The notes below the pieces were generated by a model that was not told the origin of the DNA, made no database searches, and worked only from the letters and a program-made list of their open reading frames with translations. DNA of 36,268 nt from Acidobacteriota bacterium (GTDB lineage Bacteria > Acidobacteriota > Vicinamibacteria > Vicinamibacterales > UBA2999), in contig JALHON010000014.1 in the NCBI GenBank assembly GCA_022842985.1, forward strand, positions 1 through 36,268. Direction: 5' to 3'. Of this stretch, positions 15,962 through 24,476 are shown piece after piece. A program made the translations under genes and the position numbers. Position 1 is the first letter of the stretch. Each line of letters opens with the position of its first letter.

Positions 15962-16843
15962 ATGCGCGCGGATCTTCGTCTGCTCGCCGCGGCGCTGCCC
16001 GCGCTTGCTGGCAGCGTGCTGCTGATGCGCCAGGCGGACGCCGGTGCGGCGCTCGTCGCGCAGCAGATCGCCGTAGCCGTCGTGTCGTTCGGCGCCGTCG
16101 CGCTCACGCGTCCGCGAGGGACGCGCGCCGGCCGGGTCCCGCGTCCGGCGCTCGTCACCGGCCTCGCCGTGACGCTGCTCTGGGCGCCTATGTGGGTGAG
16201 CGCGCTCACGGGGCCTGAGCGCTGGCTCTCCGTGGCCGGCGTGCGCGTCTACGTGGCGTCGGCCCTGCTGCCCGCGCTCGTGCTCGTCGTGGCGCGCGCG
16301 CTCGACTCGTCATCCACCGCGCTCCGCTGGCCATGGATGCTCATGCCAGCCGCGCTTTGGGCCCTGGCCGAGCAGCCCGACGCCTCGCAGGCCACGGCGT
16401 TCGCGCTGGCGGGCGCGTTGCCGCTCGCCCGCGCGTCCGCAGGCGCTGGCATCAAGACACTGGTCGCGGCCACCCTGGGCGCTGGCGTCGCCTGGGCGTG
16501 GTGGCAGCCGGATCCGCTGCTGCCGGTGCCCTACGTGGAAGGGGTACTCGATCTGGCGCGGGCAGCAGGCCCGGCGGCGTTCGTGGCGGCCCTGGCCGCG
16601 CTGGCGCTGCCGCCGCTCATGCTGGCGCGGCAGGCGCGCGCGTCGAGCGACACGGCCCTGCTGAGCGTCGCCATCTACTACGTGGCGATCGACGTGCTGG
16701 CGTGGCGGCAGCTCACGCCGATGCCGCTCCTGGGCTTCGGCGCCGGCCCCATCGTGGGCTACGCGCTCCTGGCAGCGGTGGCGCGCCGCCGGCCGGAGCG
16801 TGGCCCGTCTACTTCGGCGCCACCACCGGCACCCACGCGGTGA
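15962..16843 (+). CDS. Integral membrane protein, possibly a short divergent FtsW/RodA-like protein
   Basis: A 293-residue protein with about eight membrane segments. Three spots echo SEDS glycosyltransferases: RWLSVAGVRVYVAS (87-100; compare RWIxLGxxxxQPxE), AEQPDASQATAFALAG (136-151; compare QPDxGTxxxL) and LTPMPLLGFGAG near residue 250 (compare GxxLPFxSYGG). It is about 80-100 residues shorter than FtsW or RodA and several hallmark residues are changed. It may be a degenerate or specialised homologue, or an unrelated membrane protein with chance similarity. Its last 35 bp overlap the convergent lactate permease gene. Confidence 0.7.
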   Translation: MRADLRLLAAALPALAGSVLLMRQADAGAALVAQQIAVAVVSFGAVALTRPRGTRAGRVPRPALVTGLAVTLLWAPMWVSALTGPERWLSVAGVRVYVASALLPALVLVVARALDSSSTALRWPWMLMPAALWALAEQPDASQATAFALAGALPLARASAGAGIKTLVAATLGAGVAWAWWQPDPLLPVPYVEGVLDLARAAGPAAFVAALAALALPPLMLARQARASSDTALLSVAIYYVAIDVLAWRQLTPMPLLGFGAGPIVGYALLAAVARRRPERGPSTSAPPPAPTR

Positions 16844-18494
16844 ACACGTAGGCGTAGAGCATCGCCACGACACCCATCACCATCATCAGCATCACGCTGT
16901 GCTTGATGGTGAAGCGGAAGAGACGGCTCTCGTCGTCGGACGTCATGCCGGTGGCCGCCACGGCCACCGCGATCGACTGCACCGAGATCATCTTGCCCAT
17001 CACACCGGCCGCGGAGTTGACCGAGGCCGTGAGCACCGGGTTCAGGCCGAGGGCGTTCGCCGTGACCACCTGCAGGTTGCCGAAGAGCGCGTTGGCGGAC
17101 GTATCGCTGCCGGTGAGGAAGACACCGAGCCAGCCCACCACCGCGCTGAAGAACGGGAAGAGCACGCCCGTCGTGGCGAGCGCGAGGCCCAGCGTGGACG
17201 TCATGCCCGAGTAGTTCATGAGATACGCCAGGCCGAGCATCGACGCGATGGTCAGCATCGCGAACTTGAGCTGGTTGAAGGTGGCGGTGTAGAGCCCCAC
17301 GACCTTGCCCGGCGACACCCGCAGCACGAGGGCCGCCACGAGCGTGGCGAGGAAACACGCCGTGCCCGAGGCGCTCAGCCAGTTGAGCGTGAAGACCGCG
17401 GCATAGGGCGACGGCGCGGCCGTGACCGGCGGAATGCGCGTGATGGCGTTGTGCAGGCCGGGCACGAGCACGCCGTTCAGGCCCGTCGCGGCCTTCGGCA
17501 GGAAGCCCGGCATGATGCCGTTGGTGAAGGCATCGATCTGCGCCTTGATCGACGGCTCACCCCAGACGAGCACGAAGACCACGAGCAGCAGGTAGGGCAT
17601 CCACGCCATGAAGATCTCGCCGCCCGTGTGCTTCTTGAGCGTGAGGCTGACGGGCTGATCGCCCTCGAGGCGCATGATGTTCTTCGGCTTCCACAGCTTC
17701 AGCACCGCCACCATCACGATGATGCAGGTGAGCGAGCTCAGGATGTCGGTCAGCTCCGGGCCCATGTAGTTCGAGACGAAGAACTGCATCCCGGCAAACG
17801 ACACGCCGCACGCGATGATCGCCGGCAGCACTTCCATGGCCCGCGCCCAGCCGGCCATCACCACGATGAGGTAGCCGGGGATGATGATCGAGATGAGCGC
17901 GCACATGCGGCCCACCATGGCCGAGAGCGGCATCACCGGCAGCCCGGTGACCGCGGCCAGGGTCGTGACGGGAATGCCGATCGACCCGAAGGCCACGGGC
18001 GCCGTGTTGGCGAGCAGACAGATGCCGGCGGCGTAGAACGGGTTGAAGCCGAGCCCGGCGAGCATCGCGCCCGAGACCGCCACCGGTGCGCCGAAGCCCG
18101 CCGCACCCTCGATGAAGGCGCCGAACGAGAACGCGATGAACATCGCCTGCAGGCGCCGGTCATCCGTGAGGCTGCCCACCGAGTCTTTGATCACCTCGAA
18201 CTTGCCGGTGTCCACCGCCAGGCGGTAGAGCATGATCGACGAGAACACGATCCACGCGATCGGGAAGAGGCCGTAGGCCGCCCCGTAGAGCGTCGAGATC
18301 ACGGCCAGGCCGGCCGGCATGCCGTAGAAAAGAACGGCGACCACGAAGGCCGTGAGCAGACCGCTCATCGCGGCTTTCCACGCCGGCGCCCGCCAGACGC
18401 CGAGCATCAGGAAGAGCACCACGATGGGAAGGGCGGCGACCGGCGCCGAGAGAGCGAGGCTGCCGCCGAGCGGCTCGTAGTTGTGCGTCCACAT
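16809..18494 (-). CDS. lctP: L-lactate permease (LctP family)
   Basis: A 561-residue inner-membrane transporter with about 12-14 hydrophobic segments. Recognisable LctP features are the N-terminal MWTHNYEPLGG, IEGAAGFGAPVAVSGAML (about 128-145), LLANTAPVAFGSIGIPV (about 160-176), and the C-terminal FLTGSDTSANALFGNLQ and MGKMISVQSIAVA. It imports lactate or glycolate with a proton. The length is normal. A TATAAG box lies on the minus strand at 18521-18526, 27 bp before the start, with no clear -35 partner. No lactate dehydrogenase is visible nearby. Confidence 0.95.
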   Translation of the reverse strand: MWTHNYEPLGGSLALSAPVAALPIVVLFLMLGVWRAPAWKAAMSGLLTAFVVAVLFYGMPAGLAVISTLYGAAYGLFPIAWIVFSSIMLYRLAVDTGKFEVIKDSVGSLTDDRRLQAMFIAFSFGAFIEGAAGFGAPVAVSGAMLAGLGFNPFYAAGICLLANTAPVAFGSIGIPVTTLAAVTGLPVMPLSAMVGRMCALISIIIPGYLIVVMAGWARAMEVLPAIIACGVSFAGMQFFVSNYMGPELTDILSSLTCIIVMVAVLKLWKPKNIMRLEGDQPVSLTLKKHTGGEIFMAWMPYLLLVVFVLVWGEPSIKAQIDAFTNGIMPGFLPKAATGLNGVLVPGLHNAITRIPPVTAAPSPYAAVFTLNWLSASGTACFLATLVAALVLRVSPGKVVGLYTATFNQLKFAMLTIASMLGLAYLMNYSGMTSTLGLALATTGVLFPFFSAVVGWLGVFLTGSDTSANALFGNLQVVTANALGLNPVLTASVNSAAGVMGKMISVQSIAVAVAATGMTSDDESRLFRFTIKHSVMLMMVMGVVAMLYAYVFTAWVPVVAPK

Positions 18495-18569
18495 AAGTGA
18501 GGGGCCCGAGAGTCCCGTCGCTTATAGCACAGGCCGCCCGTCGGCTCGTGGCACAATGCGACCGCGGTC

Positions 18570-19136
18570 ATGTCCACGCCCGAGCCAGCGCTGCCGGAGC
18601 CTGCCCTGGGCATTCGCTGGGGCGCGCGTTTCTCGCCCCAGGTGCTGGTGCTCGTGGCCACGCTCGCCGTGGCGTCGCGTCCCCTCAAGGGCGCCATCAT
18701 CACCGGTGTCTTCTGGTGGTGGGGCGACACCTATCAGCAGGTCGAGTTCGTGATGGACGAGGCGCAGGTGAACGACGGCGCGCCGTTCATCGACGGCCAC
18801 GTCGAGGGCGCGACTGACGTCACGCGGATCACCGGCATGATGGTGGGCGAGGCCGTGGCGCCCGATGGCGCGCCTGGCGAGGTGTTCGCCCCCGGCCGGC
18901 GCGTGCGCATCTGGCAGTCGCCCACCGCGCCCGACTTCGGCGTGGAAGGCGCGTCGGTCAACGATCTCTCCGTGGCCGCGCGTCCCGAGCTGCCGGGCCT
19001 TGGCGCGTTCCTCGGCAACCTCGTCGCGACGGTCGTGACGTTATCGGCGGGCTTCTGGGCCACGGCCTGGGCCGGACGGCGCTGGGCCCGCCGCTGGGGC
19101 CAGATCCACATCCGCGGCACCACGCGGCCGCTGTAG
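18570..19136 (+). CDS. Two-TM membrane protein, unknown function
   Basis: A 188-residue protein. Hydrophobic segments lie at about 25-52 (VLVLVATLAVAS and the Trp-rich GVFWWWGDTY) and 150-172, flanking an extracytoplasmic domain of about 95 residues. Its C-terminus is strongly basic (GRRWARRWGQIHIRG), fitting a cytoplasmic tail. The layout resembles DUF3592-type proteins, but I cannot confirm that family. A CACAAT hexamer is 17 bp before the ATG. It diverges from lctP and converges on the amidohydrolase. Confidence 0.65.
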   Translation: MSTPEPALPEPALGIRWGARFSPQVLVLVATLAVASRPLKGAIITGVFWWWGDTYQQVEFVMDEAQVNDGAPFIDGHVEGATDVTRITGMMVGEAVAPDGAPGEVFAPGRRVRIWQSPTAPDFGVEGASVNDLSVAARPELPGLGAFLGNLVATVVTLSAGFWATAWAGRRWARRWGQIHIRGTTRPL

Positions 19137-19144
19137 CCGCGCGG

Positions 19145-20848
19145 CTACTTCTTCTCGTACACCACCTTGCCGTCGAAGATCGTGGCGGCCACGGACACAC
19201 CGGTTGGCGCCGCGATTGGCGCGGCCGTGATGTCGCTCGAGAGCACCACGAGATCCGCGAGCATGCCCGGTGCGATCGTGCCCTTGCGCTGCTCGTCGAA
19301 TGAGGCATACGCGGACCAGCGCGTATAGCCGGCGATCGCGTCGTGAATCGAGAGGCGCTGGTCGTCGGCCTGCTCGGCCTTCACGCGCGTGGAAGCGAGC
19401 CACAGCCCCTGTCCGGCTTCGAGGGTGGCCACTGGCCAGTCGCTGCCGAACGCCAGACGTCCCCCGGCGGCCTGGATGCTCTTCCACACCCAGGCGCGCG
19501 AGGCGCGTTCGGCGCCGATCGCATCCGGCCACGGGCCCTTCGGCACGGCCTGGTTCGCATCGCCCAGGGCGACGTGGATCGGCTGCTGCGAGGCGATCAC
19601 GCCGAGCGCGGCGAAACGCGCGATGTCCGCGGCCGCGATGGCTTCGATGTGTTCGAGGCGATGGCGGCGTCCGCGCGCTGGCGCGGGATTGGCCTTCGCG
19701 GCCGCCTCGAAGGCGTCGAGCGACATGCGGATGGCGCGGTCGCCGATGGCGTGGATCTGCACCTGCCAGCCGCGCTTGTCGAACATCGCCACGATGCGGT
19801 TCATCTCCGCCGCCGTCATGTTGGGCGTGCCGGCGCTCTTCGTGCCCACGTAGGGCGCGAGCATCGCCGCGGTCTTGCTCTCGATGACGCCGTCGGCGAA
19901 CATCTTCACGATGCCGGTGCGCACGGTGGGGTCGTCGCCGTACTGCTTCCACGCCGCGTCCATCGCGTCCACGTCGGCCTCGGTGATCCCGGTTTCAGCC
20001 GACGTCGCGAGATACGCGCGCACGGTCAGCTCCCCAGACTTCCGCGCCGCATCGTAGAGGGCCATCTCGGCCACCGAGCCGCCGGCGTTCTGGATGCTCG
20101 TGATGCCGAACTGATTGGCGTGCGCCACGGCGGCCTTGAGGGCGGCGCGGCGATCGTCCTCGGTGACCTTCGGCAGCACGTCGGCCAGCAGGTCCATCGC
20201 GGCTTCCTTGAGGTGGCCGGTGGGTTCGCCGGTCGTCGGATCCTTCACGATGACGCCGTTCACCGGGTCCTTCGTGGCCTTCGTGATGCCGGCCATCGCC
20301 AGCACCTTCGAGTTGACCCACACGCTGTGGCCGTCGTAGCAGGTCATCACCGCCGGGTGGTCGCCGGTCACCGCGTCGAGCTGTGCCTTTGTCGGACTGG
20401 CATTGGTGAAGGGCGTGTAGAGCCAGCCGCGGCCCTTCAGCCAGGTGTCCGCGGGCTTGCCGGCCGCGAACGTGCGAATCTTGTCCTGTACTTCCTGCAG
20501 CGTGTTCAGACCCGACAGATCGACGTCGCGCAGCGAGAGGCCGCCCGAGATGAAGTGCACGTGCGCGTCGTTGAAGCCGGGCGTCACGGTGGCGCCCTTC
20601 GCATCGATGATGCGCGTGGCGGGCCCGGTGAGCGCCTTGATCTCGTCCGTCGTGCCCACCTTCAGGATCGTGTGGCCCTTCACGGCCACGGCCTGCGCAA
20701 TCGTGTGCGCCTCGTCGGCCACGTGCACGTTGCCGTTCAGGATGACGAGGTCCGCGGCATCGGCGTTGGGTGCGGGTGCGGGCGTGCTGCCGCCGCAGGC
20801 GGCGGTGGCAAGGGCGAGCAGAACGGCGAGCGTGCGGCGGACGGACAT
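19145..20848 (-). CDS. Exported amidohydrolase family 3 (YtcJ-like) lipoprotein, copy 2
   Basis: A 567-residue metal-dependent hydrolase. The lipoprotein signal ends in TAACGG, with lipid Cys near residue 19. The metal-binding HVH sits in PGFNDAHVHF, and further ligands are likely in IHAIGDRAIRM and RHRLEHIEA. SDWPV and the C-terminal APGMLADLVVLSSDI are typical of the YtcJ/AmidoHydro_3 group. It likely hydrolyses an amide, carbamate or similar bond outside the cytoplasm; the natural substrate is unknown. It is second in a two-gene operon with a full-length paralogue 12 bp upstream. Confidence 0.92.
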   Translation of the reverse strand: MSVRRTLAVLLALATAACGGSTPAPAPNADAADLVILNGNVHVADEAHTIAQAVAVKGHTILKVGTTDEIKALTGPATRIIDAKGATVTPGFNDAHVHFISGGLSLRDVDLSGLNTLQEVQDKIRTFAAGKPADTWLKGRGWLYTPFTNASPTKAQLDAVTGDHPAVMTCYDGHSVWVNSKVLAMAGITKATKDPVNGVIVKDPTTGEPTGHLKEAAMDLLADVLPKVTEDDRRAALKAAVAHANQFGITSIQNAGGSVAEMALYDAARKSGELTVRAYLATSAETGITEADVDAMDAAWKQYGDDPTVRTGIVKMFADGVIESKTAAMLAPYVGTKSAGTPNMTAAEMNRIVAMFDKRGWQVQIHAIGDRAIRMSLDAFEAAAKANPAPARGRRHRLEHIEAIAAADIARFAALGVIASQQPIHVALGDANQAVPKGPWPDAIGAERASRAWVWKSIQAAGGRLAFGSDWPVATLEAGQGLWLASTRVKAEQADDQRLSIHDAIAGYTRWSAYASFDEQRKGTIAPGMLADLVVLSSDITAAPIAAPTGVSVAATIFDGKVVYEKK

Positions 20849-20860
20849 GGCGGACCTACC

Positions 20861-22564
20861 TCACCTGGAACGTTGGAACACGATTCTGCCATCGAAGATG
20901 GTGGCGGCCACGGCGAGATCGTCGCGTCCGGAGGGCGGCGCGGCCACGATGTCGCGCGTGAGCACCACGAGATCCGCCAGCATGCCGGGCGCGAGCACAC
21001 CCTTGCGTTGATCCTCGAACGACGCGTAGGCCGCATCGCGCGTGTAGGCGGCGAGTGCCTCGGGGATGGTGAGGCGCTGGTCGTCCGCGCCTTCGGCATG
21101 CACGCGGGTCGTGGCGAACCAGATGCCCTGACCGGGCGCGAGGTGCGCCACCGGCCAGTCGCTGCCGAAGGTGATGCGCGCGCCGGCGCGCTGCAGCGTC
21201 TTCCACGCCCAGCCGCGCGACGCCCGTTCCGGGCCGATGTTGTCGGGCCACGGCCCAGACGGACGCGCCTGGTTCACATCGCCGAGCAGCGCGTGCAGCG
21301 GCTGGAACGAGGCGATGACGCCGAGCGCTGCGAAACGGGGAATGTCCTCCGCGCTCACGGCTTCGACGTGCTCGATGCGGTGGCGGCGTCCGCGGGCGGG
21401 CGCCGGGCTCGCTGCCGCGGCGCGTTCGATGGCGTCGAGCGACATGCGGATGGCGCGATCGCCGATGGCGTGGATGTGCACCTGCCAGCCGCGCCGGTCG
21501 AACATCGCCACCACGCGGTCGAGCTGTTCGGGTGTGTAGTTCGACGGCCCGGTGCTCGACGTGCCGGTGTACGGCGCGATCATCGCCGCCGTACGCGCTT
21601 CGATCACGCCGTCCGCGTTCAGCTTCACGATGCCGCTCGTGAGCGTGGGGTTGTCGCCCATGCGCTTCCACACCTCGTCCATGCGGTCGAGGTCCGCGTC
21701 GGTCGTGGTGGGGCGGCCCTGCGCGGCCAGTCGCGTGCGCAGCTTCAGGTCGCCCGCGCGTAGTGCTTCCTCGTAGAGCGCCATCTCTTCGAGCGACCCG
21801 CCGGCGTTCTGGATGCTCGTGATGCCGAGCTCGTGCGCCCGCGCCACGGCGGCGCGCAGCGCGCGGCGTTCGTCGTCGTGGGTGGGCTTCGGCACGACGG
21901 CATCGATGAGCGCGATGGCCGCCTGCTTCAGGTGTCCCGTGGGTTCGCCGGTGCGCGGATCGCGCACGATCTCGCCGCCGACGGGATTCGGCGTGGCCTT
22001 CGTGATGCCGGCCAGCGCCAGCGCCTTCGAGTTCACCCACACGCTCAGGCCGTCGTAACAGCGCATGATCGCCGGGCGATCGGTGACCACCGCGTCGAGC
22101 TGCGCGGCCGTGGGGCTGCCGCCGGGGAAGGGCGAGTAGACCCAGCCGCGGCCAATCACCCACGAGGGCGCCTTGTGCGACTCGGCGAACGTGCGGATGG
22201 CCTGCTGCACCTCGGCGAGCGTCGAGAGGCCCGAGAGATCCGCGTCGCCGAGGCCGAGGGCACCTTCGAGGAAGTGGAGGTGGCTGTCGTTGAAGCCGGG
22301 CGCCACCGTGCCACCCGCCGCATCGAGCACCCGCGTGGCCGGGCCGGCCAGCGCCTTGATCGCGGCGGTGGTGCCCACCTGCATGATGGCGCCGCCGCGC
22401 ACGGCCACCGCCTCGGCCATCGTGCCCGCGGCATCCATCGTGAGCACCCGGCCGTTCAGGATGACGAGATCCGGCGCGTCGGCCGTTTGCAGGGGCGCCT
22501 GCGCGGGACCACAGGCGGCGGTGAACGTGACGGCGAGGGCGGCGAGCAGCGGGCGGACGGTCAT
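20861..22564 (-). CDS. Exported amidohydrolase family 3 (YtcJ-like) lipoprotein, copy 1
   Basis: A 567-residue paralogue of the downstream gene, exactly the same length. It has a lipoprotein signal ending TAACGP, FNDSHLHF as the HxH metal site, IHAIGDRAIRM, RHRIEHVEA, GSDWPVAHL and APGMLADLVVLTRDI. Matching blocks run the full length with scattered substitutions, so this is an old tandem duplication. The loops between the metal motifs differ most (FPGGSPTAA against FTNASPTKA; TGTSSTGPSNYTPEQ against VGTKSAGTPNMTAAE), which may mean different substrates. It is first in the minus-strand pair; 107 bp upstream separates it from the divergent STN-like gene. Confidence 0.92.
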   Translation of the reverse strand: MTVRPLLAALAVTFTAACGPAQAPLQTADAPDLVILNGRVLTMDAAGTMAEAVAVRGGAIMQVGTTAAIKALAGPATRVLDAAGGTVAPGFNDSHLHFLEGALGLGDADLSGLSTLAEVQQAIRTFAESHKAPSWVIGRGWVYSPFPGGSPTAAQLDAVVTDRPAIMRCYDGLSVWVNSKALALAGITKATPNPVGGEIVRDPRTGEPTGHLKQAAIALIDAVVPKPTHDDERRALRAAVARAHELGITSIQNAGGSLEEMALYEEALRAGDLKLRTRLAAQGRPTTTDADLDRMDEVWKRMGDNPTLTSGIVKLNADGVIEARTAAMIAPYTGTSSTGPSNYTPEQLDRVVAMFDRRGWQVHIHAIGDRAIRMSLDAIERAAAASPAPARGRRHRIEHVEAVSAEDIPRFAALGVIASFQPLHALLGDVNQARPSGPWPDNIGPERASRGWAWKTLQRAGARITFGSDWPVAHLAPGQGIWFATTRVHAEGADDQRLTIPEALAAYTRDAAYASFEDQRKGVLAPGMLADLVVLTRDIVAAPPSGRDDLAVAATIFDGRIVFQRSR

Positions 22565-22671
22565 CGCGCCCTACGATAGCAGCAGCGCCGTGCTGCCGCG
22601 GCAGGCCTTGCCCCGAGGCGCATACGTTCAGGCGCGCCGTGTGTGGTAGCCTCCGCCAGAGGGGCGCTTCC

Positions 22672-23433
22672 ATGCGAATTCCCGTCGCCGTGGTGTGCAT
22701 CATTGTCGCCGTCGCCGCTGTGGCGGCCGGGCGCATGTCGGCCCTTGACACGCCGGTACGCGGTCCGTTCCGCGTGGCCGCGATGCGCGACAACACGCCG
22801 TGTCGCCTCTGGCGTACGGTCGAGCACATCGCCCGTTTCTCCGGGGTGCGCGTCGGTTTCGAGCACGCGCCAGATTGCGCCCCTGCGGGACGGGAGCGCC
22901 GTGCCGAATCCGACGCGATCGTGATGGACGGCTGGACGCCACGTCAGGCATTCGATCACGTGGTCGCGGCCCGGCCAGACTTCGCCTGGCGGGAGTTCGA
23001 CGGGGTGGTTGTGCTGCGCCCGGTATCGGCCTGGACCGATTCGGCGAACGTCCTCCATCTTCCAGTGGCGGCGTTTTCGGTGCGGCATGCGCATCCACAC
23101 CACGCGCTGCACGCGCTGGCGCGTGCTACGCACCCGTCGCTGTATCTCGACCACGACGACGTACGCCTGTCGCCCGAGGGTGTGCCTCTCTTCGATCCCC
23201 CGGTGCACATAGACCGCCCGATCGACGTCACCTTCAGCGGGGGCTCCGTGCTCGCCGCCGTCGAAGCCGTGGCGGCACGGGTGGGCGCTAACTGGGAGGT
23301 AGGCTACTGGGGTCGTCCCCGTGTCACGCTCTACGCGCCCGACTTCGACGGCGGCGCGACCGGGCTGACGCTACTGGACGCGACCGGGGCTCGCTCAGGC
23401 GGACATCAGCCGTTGCTGCACGGCGGCCGATGA
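22672..23433 (+). CDS. Exported STN-like domain protein
   Basis: A 253-residue protein with a signal peptide (MRIPVAVVCIIVAVAAVAAG). Residues about 40-115 look like a secretin/TonB short N-terminal (STN) domain: WRTVEHIARFSGVRVGFEHAPDC, then DGWTPRQAFDHVVAARPDFAWREFDGVVVLRP. A second similar unit may lie at about 170-240 (IDVTFSGGSVLAAVEAVAARVGANWEVGY). STN domains usually sit at the front of secretins or TonB receptors; here there is no barrel. It may be a periplasmic adaptor or peptidoglycan-side binding protein. ATG 22672 follows AGAGGGG. Confidence 0.7.
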   Translation: MRIPVAVVCIIVAVAAVAAGRMSALDTPVRGPFRVAAMRDNTPCRLWRTVEHIARFSGVRVGFEHAPDCAPAGRERRAESDAIVMDGWTPRQAFDHVVAARPDFAWREFDGVVVLRPVSAWTDSANVLHLPVAAFSVRHAHPHHALHALARATHPSLYLDHDDVRLSPEGVPLFDPPVHIDRPIDVTFSGGSVLAAVEAVAARVGANWEVGYWGRPRVTLYAPDFDGGATGLTLLDATGARSGGHQPLLHGGR

Positions 23434-23506
23434 TGTCGAACCGTTCCATGCCCTCGCCTGTCGTGACGCAGACGCTGCACGACGCCGACGGTCGATACCC
23501 ATAGGC

Positions 23507-23926
23507 ATGACCGTTCCCGTTCAATATCAGCGTGCGAGTGACGACTTCTCGGCGTTCCTCGCGAACGCGCGAGACGAGGCGAGCCTCGAAACCACCAACC
23601 AGGCCTACACGATGGTGCAGGGCGTGCTGCAGACGTTCCGCCGGCGGCTGAGCCTCGCTGACGCAATCCGTTTCGCCGGCGTGCTGCCAGCCGTGGTGCG
23701 CGCGCTCTTCGTGGCGGACTGGGATCCCGACGAACCGCAGCGCCCGTTCGGCGATCGCGCCTCCATGACAGCAGAAGTGCAGGCGCTCAGGCCGAATCAC
23801 AACTTCTCGCCCGACACGGCGATTCGCGATGTGGCGGCGGCGCTGCGCCGGCACGTCGACGTGCCGTCGTTCGAGGCGATGCTGGCCTCGCTGCCCGAGG
23901 GCGCCGCGGAGTTCTGGCGGCCATGA
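23507..23926 (+). CDS. DUF2267 family protein
   Basis: A 139-residue helical protein. DUF2267 hallmarks: YTMVQGVLQTFRRRLSLADAIRFAGVLPAVVRALFVADWDP (about 35-75) and the second-half helix repeat PDTAIRDVAAALRRHVDVPSFEAMLASLP. The family resembles a pair of helical domains and has no known enzyme activity. The stop overlaps the next ATG by 4 bp (ATGA), so both are translated together. A 73-bp gap separates it from the STN-like gene. Confidence 0.85.
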   Translation: MTVPVQYQRASDDFSAFLANARDEASLETTNQAYTMVQGVLQTFRRRLSLADAIRFAGVLPAVVRALFVADWDPDEPQRPFGDRASMTAEVQALRPNHNFSPDTAIRDVAAALRRHVDVPSFEAMLASLPEGAAEFWRP

Positions 23927-24441
23927 CGCGAAACCGCATCCTCGTGAGCGCCTGCCTGCTCGGGCACCCGGTGCGCTACAACGGCCTCGACAAGAAGACC
24001 GACGACGACCACCTGCGCCGCTGGGTGGAGGAGGGACGCGTCGTCTCCGTGTGTCCGGAGGTGGCGGGCGGCCTGCCCGTGCCGCGTCCCCCGGCGGAGA
24101 TCACGGGCGGCGGCGCGGACGGCGGCGTGGCCGTGCTGACCGGCCGGGCCCGTGTCATCGCCGTGACCGGCGCGGACGTCACCGCCGAGTTCGTGCAGGG
24201 CGCGGACCACGCGCTCGAGAAGGCGGCCGAACACGGCATCCGCGTGGCGGTGCTCAAGGAGGGCAGCCCGTCGTGCGGCTCGTCGTATTCCTACGACGGC
24301 AGCTTCTCGGGCGCCCGCGTGCCGGCGCCGGGCGTGACCACGGCGCGGCTCCTGGCGGCCGGCCTCCGCCTGTTCAGCGAACACGAACTGGCGGCGGCGG
24401 ATGCGTGCCTCCGCGCGCTCGACGAGGCCGCGACGGACTAA
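23923..24441 (+). CDS. DUF523 / TudS-like [4Fe-4S] desulfidase
   Basis: A 172-residue protein with the three family cysteines: C11 in VSACLLG, C44 in VCPEVAGGLPVPRPP, and C118 in SPSCGSS. In the characterised member TudS these three hold a [4Fe-4S] cluster whose free iron binds and removes sulfur from 2-thiouracil. The acidic E46 next to C44 and S117 beside C118 match positions likely used in catalysis. It is a probable salvage or detoxification enzyme for thiolated nucleobases; the substrate here is unproven. It starts inside the DUF2267 stop (4-bp overlap). Confidence 0.85.
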   Translation: MTRNRILVSACLLGHPVRYNGLDKKTDDDHLRRWVEEGRVVSVCPEVAGGLPVPRPPAEITGGGADGGVAVLTGRARVIAVTGADVTAEFVQGADHALEKAAEHGIRVAVLKEGSPSCGSSYSYDGSFSGARVPAPGVTTARLLAAGLRLFSEHELAAADACLRALDEAATD

Positions 24442-24476
24442 ACTGCGGGCGTCGTTCCTCTTCCGGAGTGCCCGCA

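Noticed and set aside
19343-21763. An 806-codon open frame on the plus strand opposite the amidohydrolases
   Set aside because: Same codon-shadow pattern; the minus-strand frames encode full-length YtcJ-like proteins with intact metal motifs.
22593-22604. 12-bp palindrome CTGCCGCGGCAG in a divergent gap as an operator
   Set aside because: Such short GC palindromes are expected by chance in this composition, and no regulator gene is nearby.
23829-24476. N-terminal extension of the second serine hydrolase
   Set aside because: The in-frame upstream part is the shadow of the DUF2267 and DUF523 genes; the signal peptide and ribosome site place the start at 24477.
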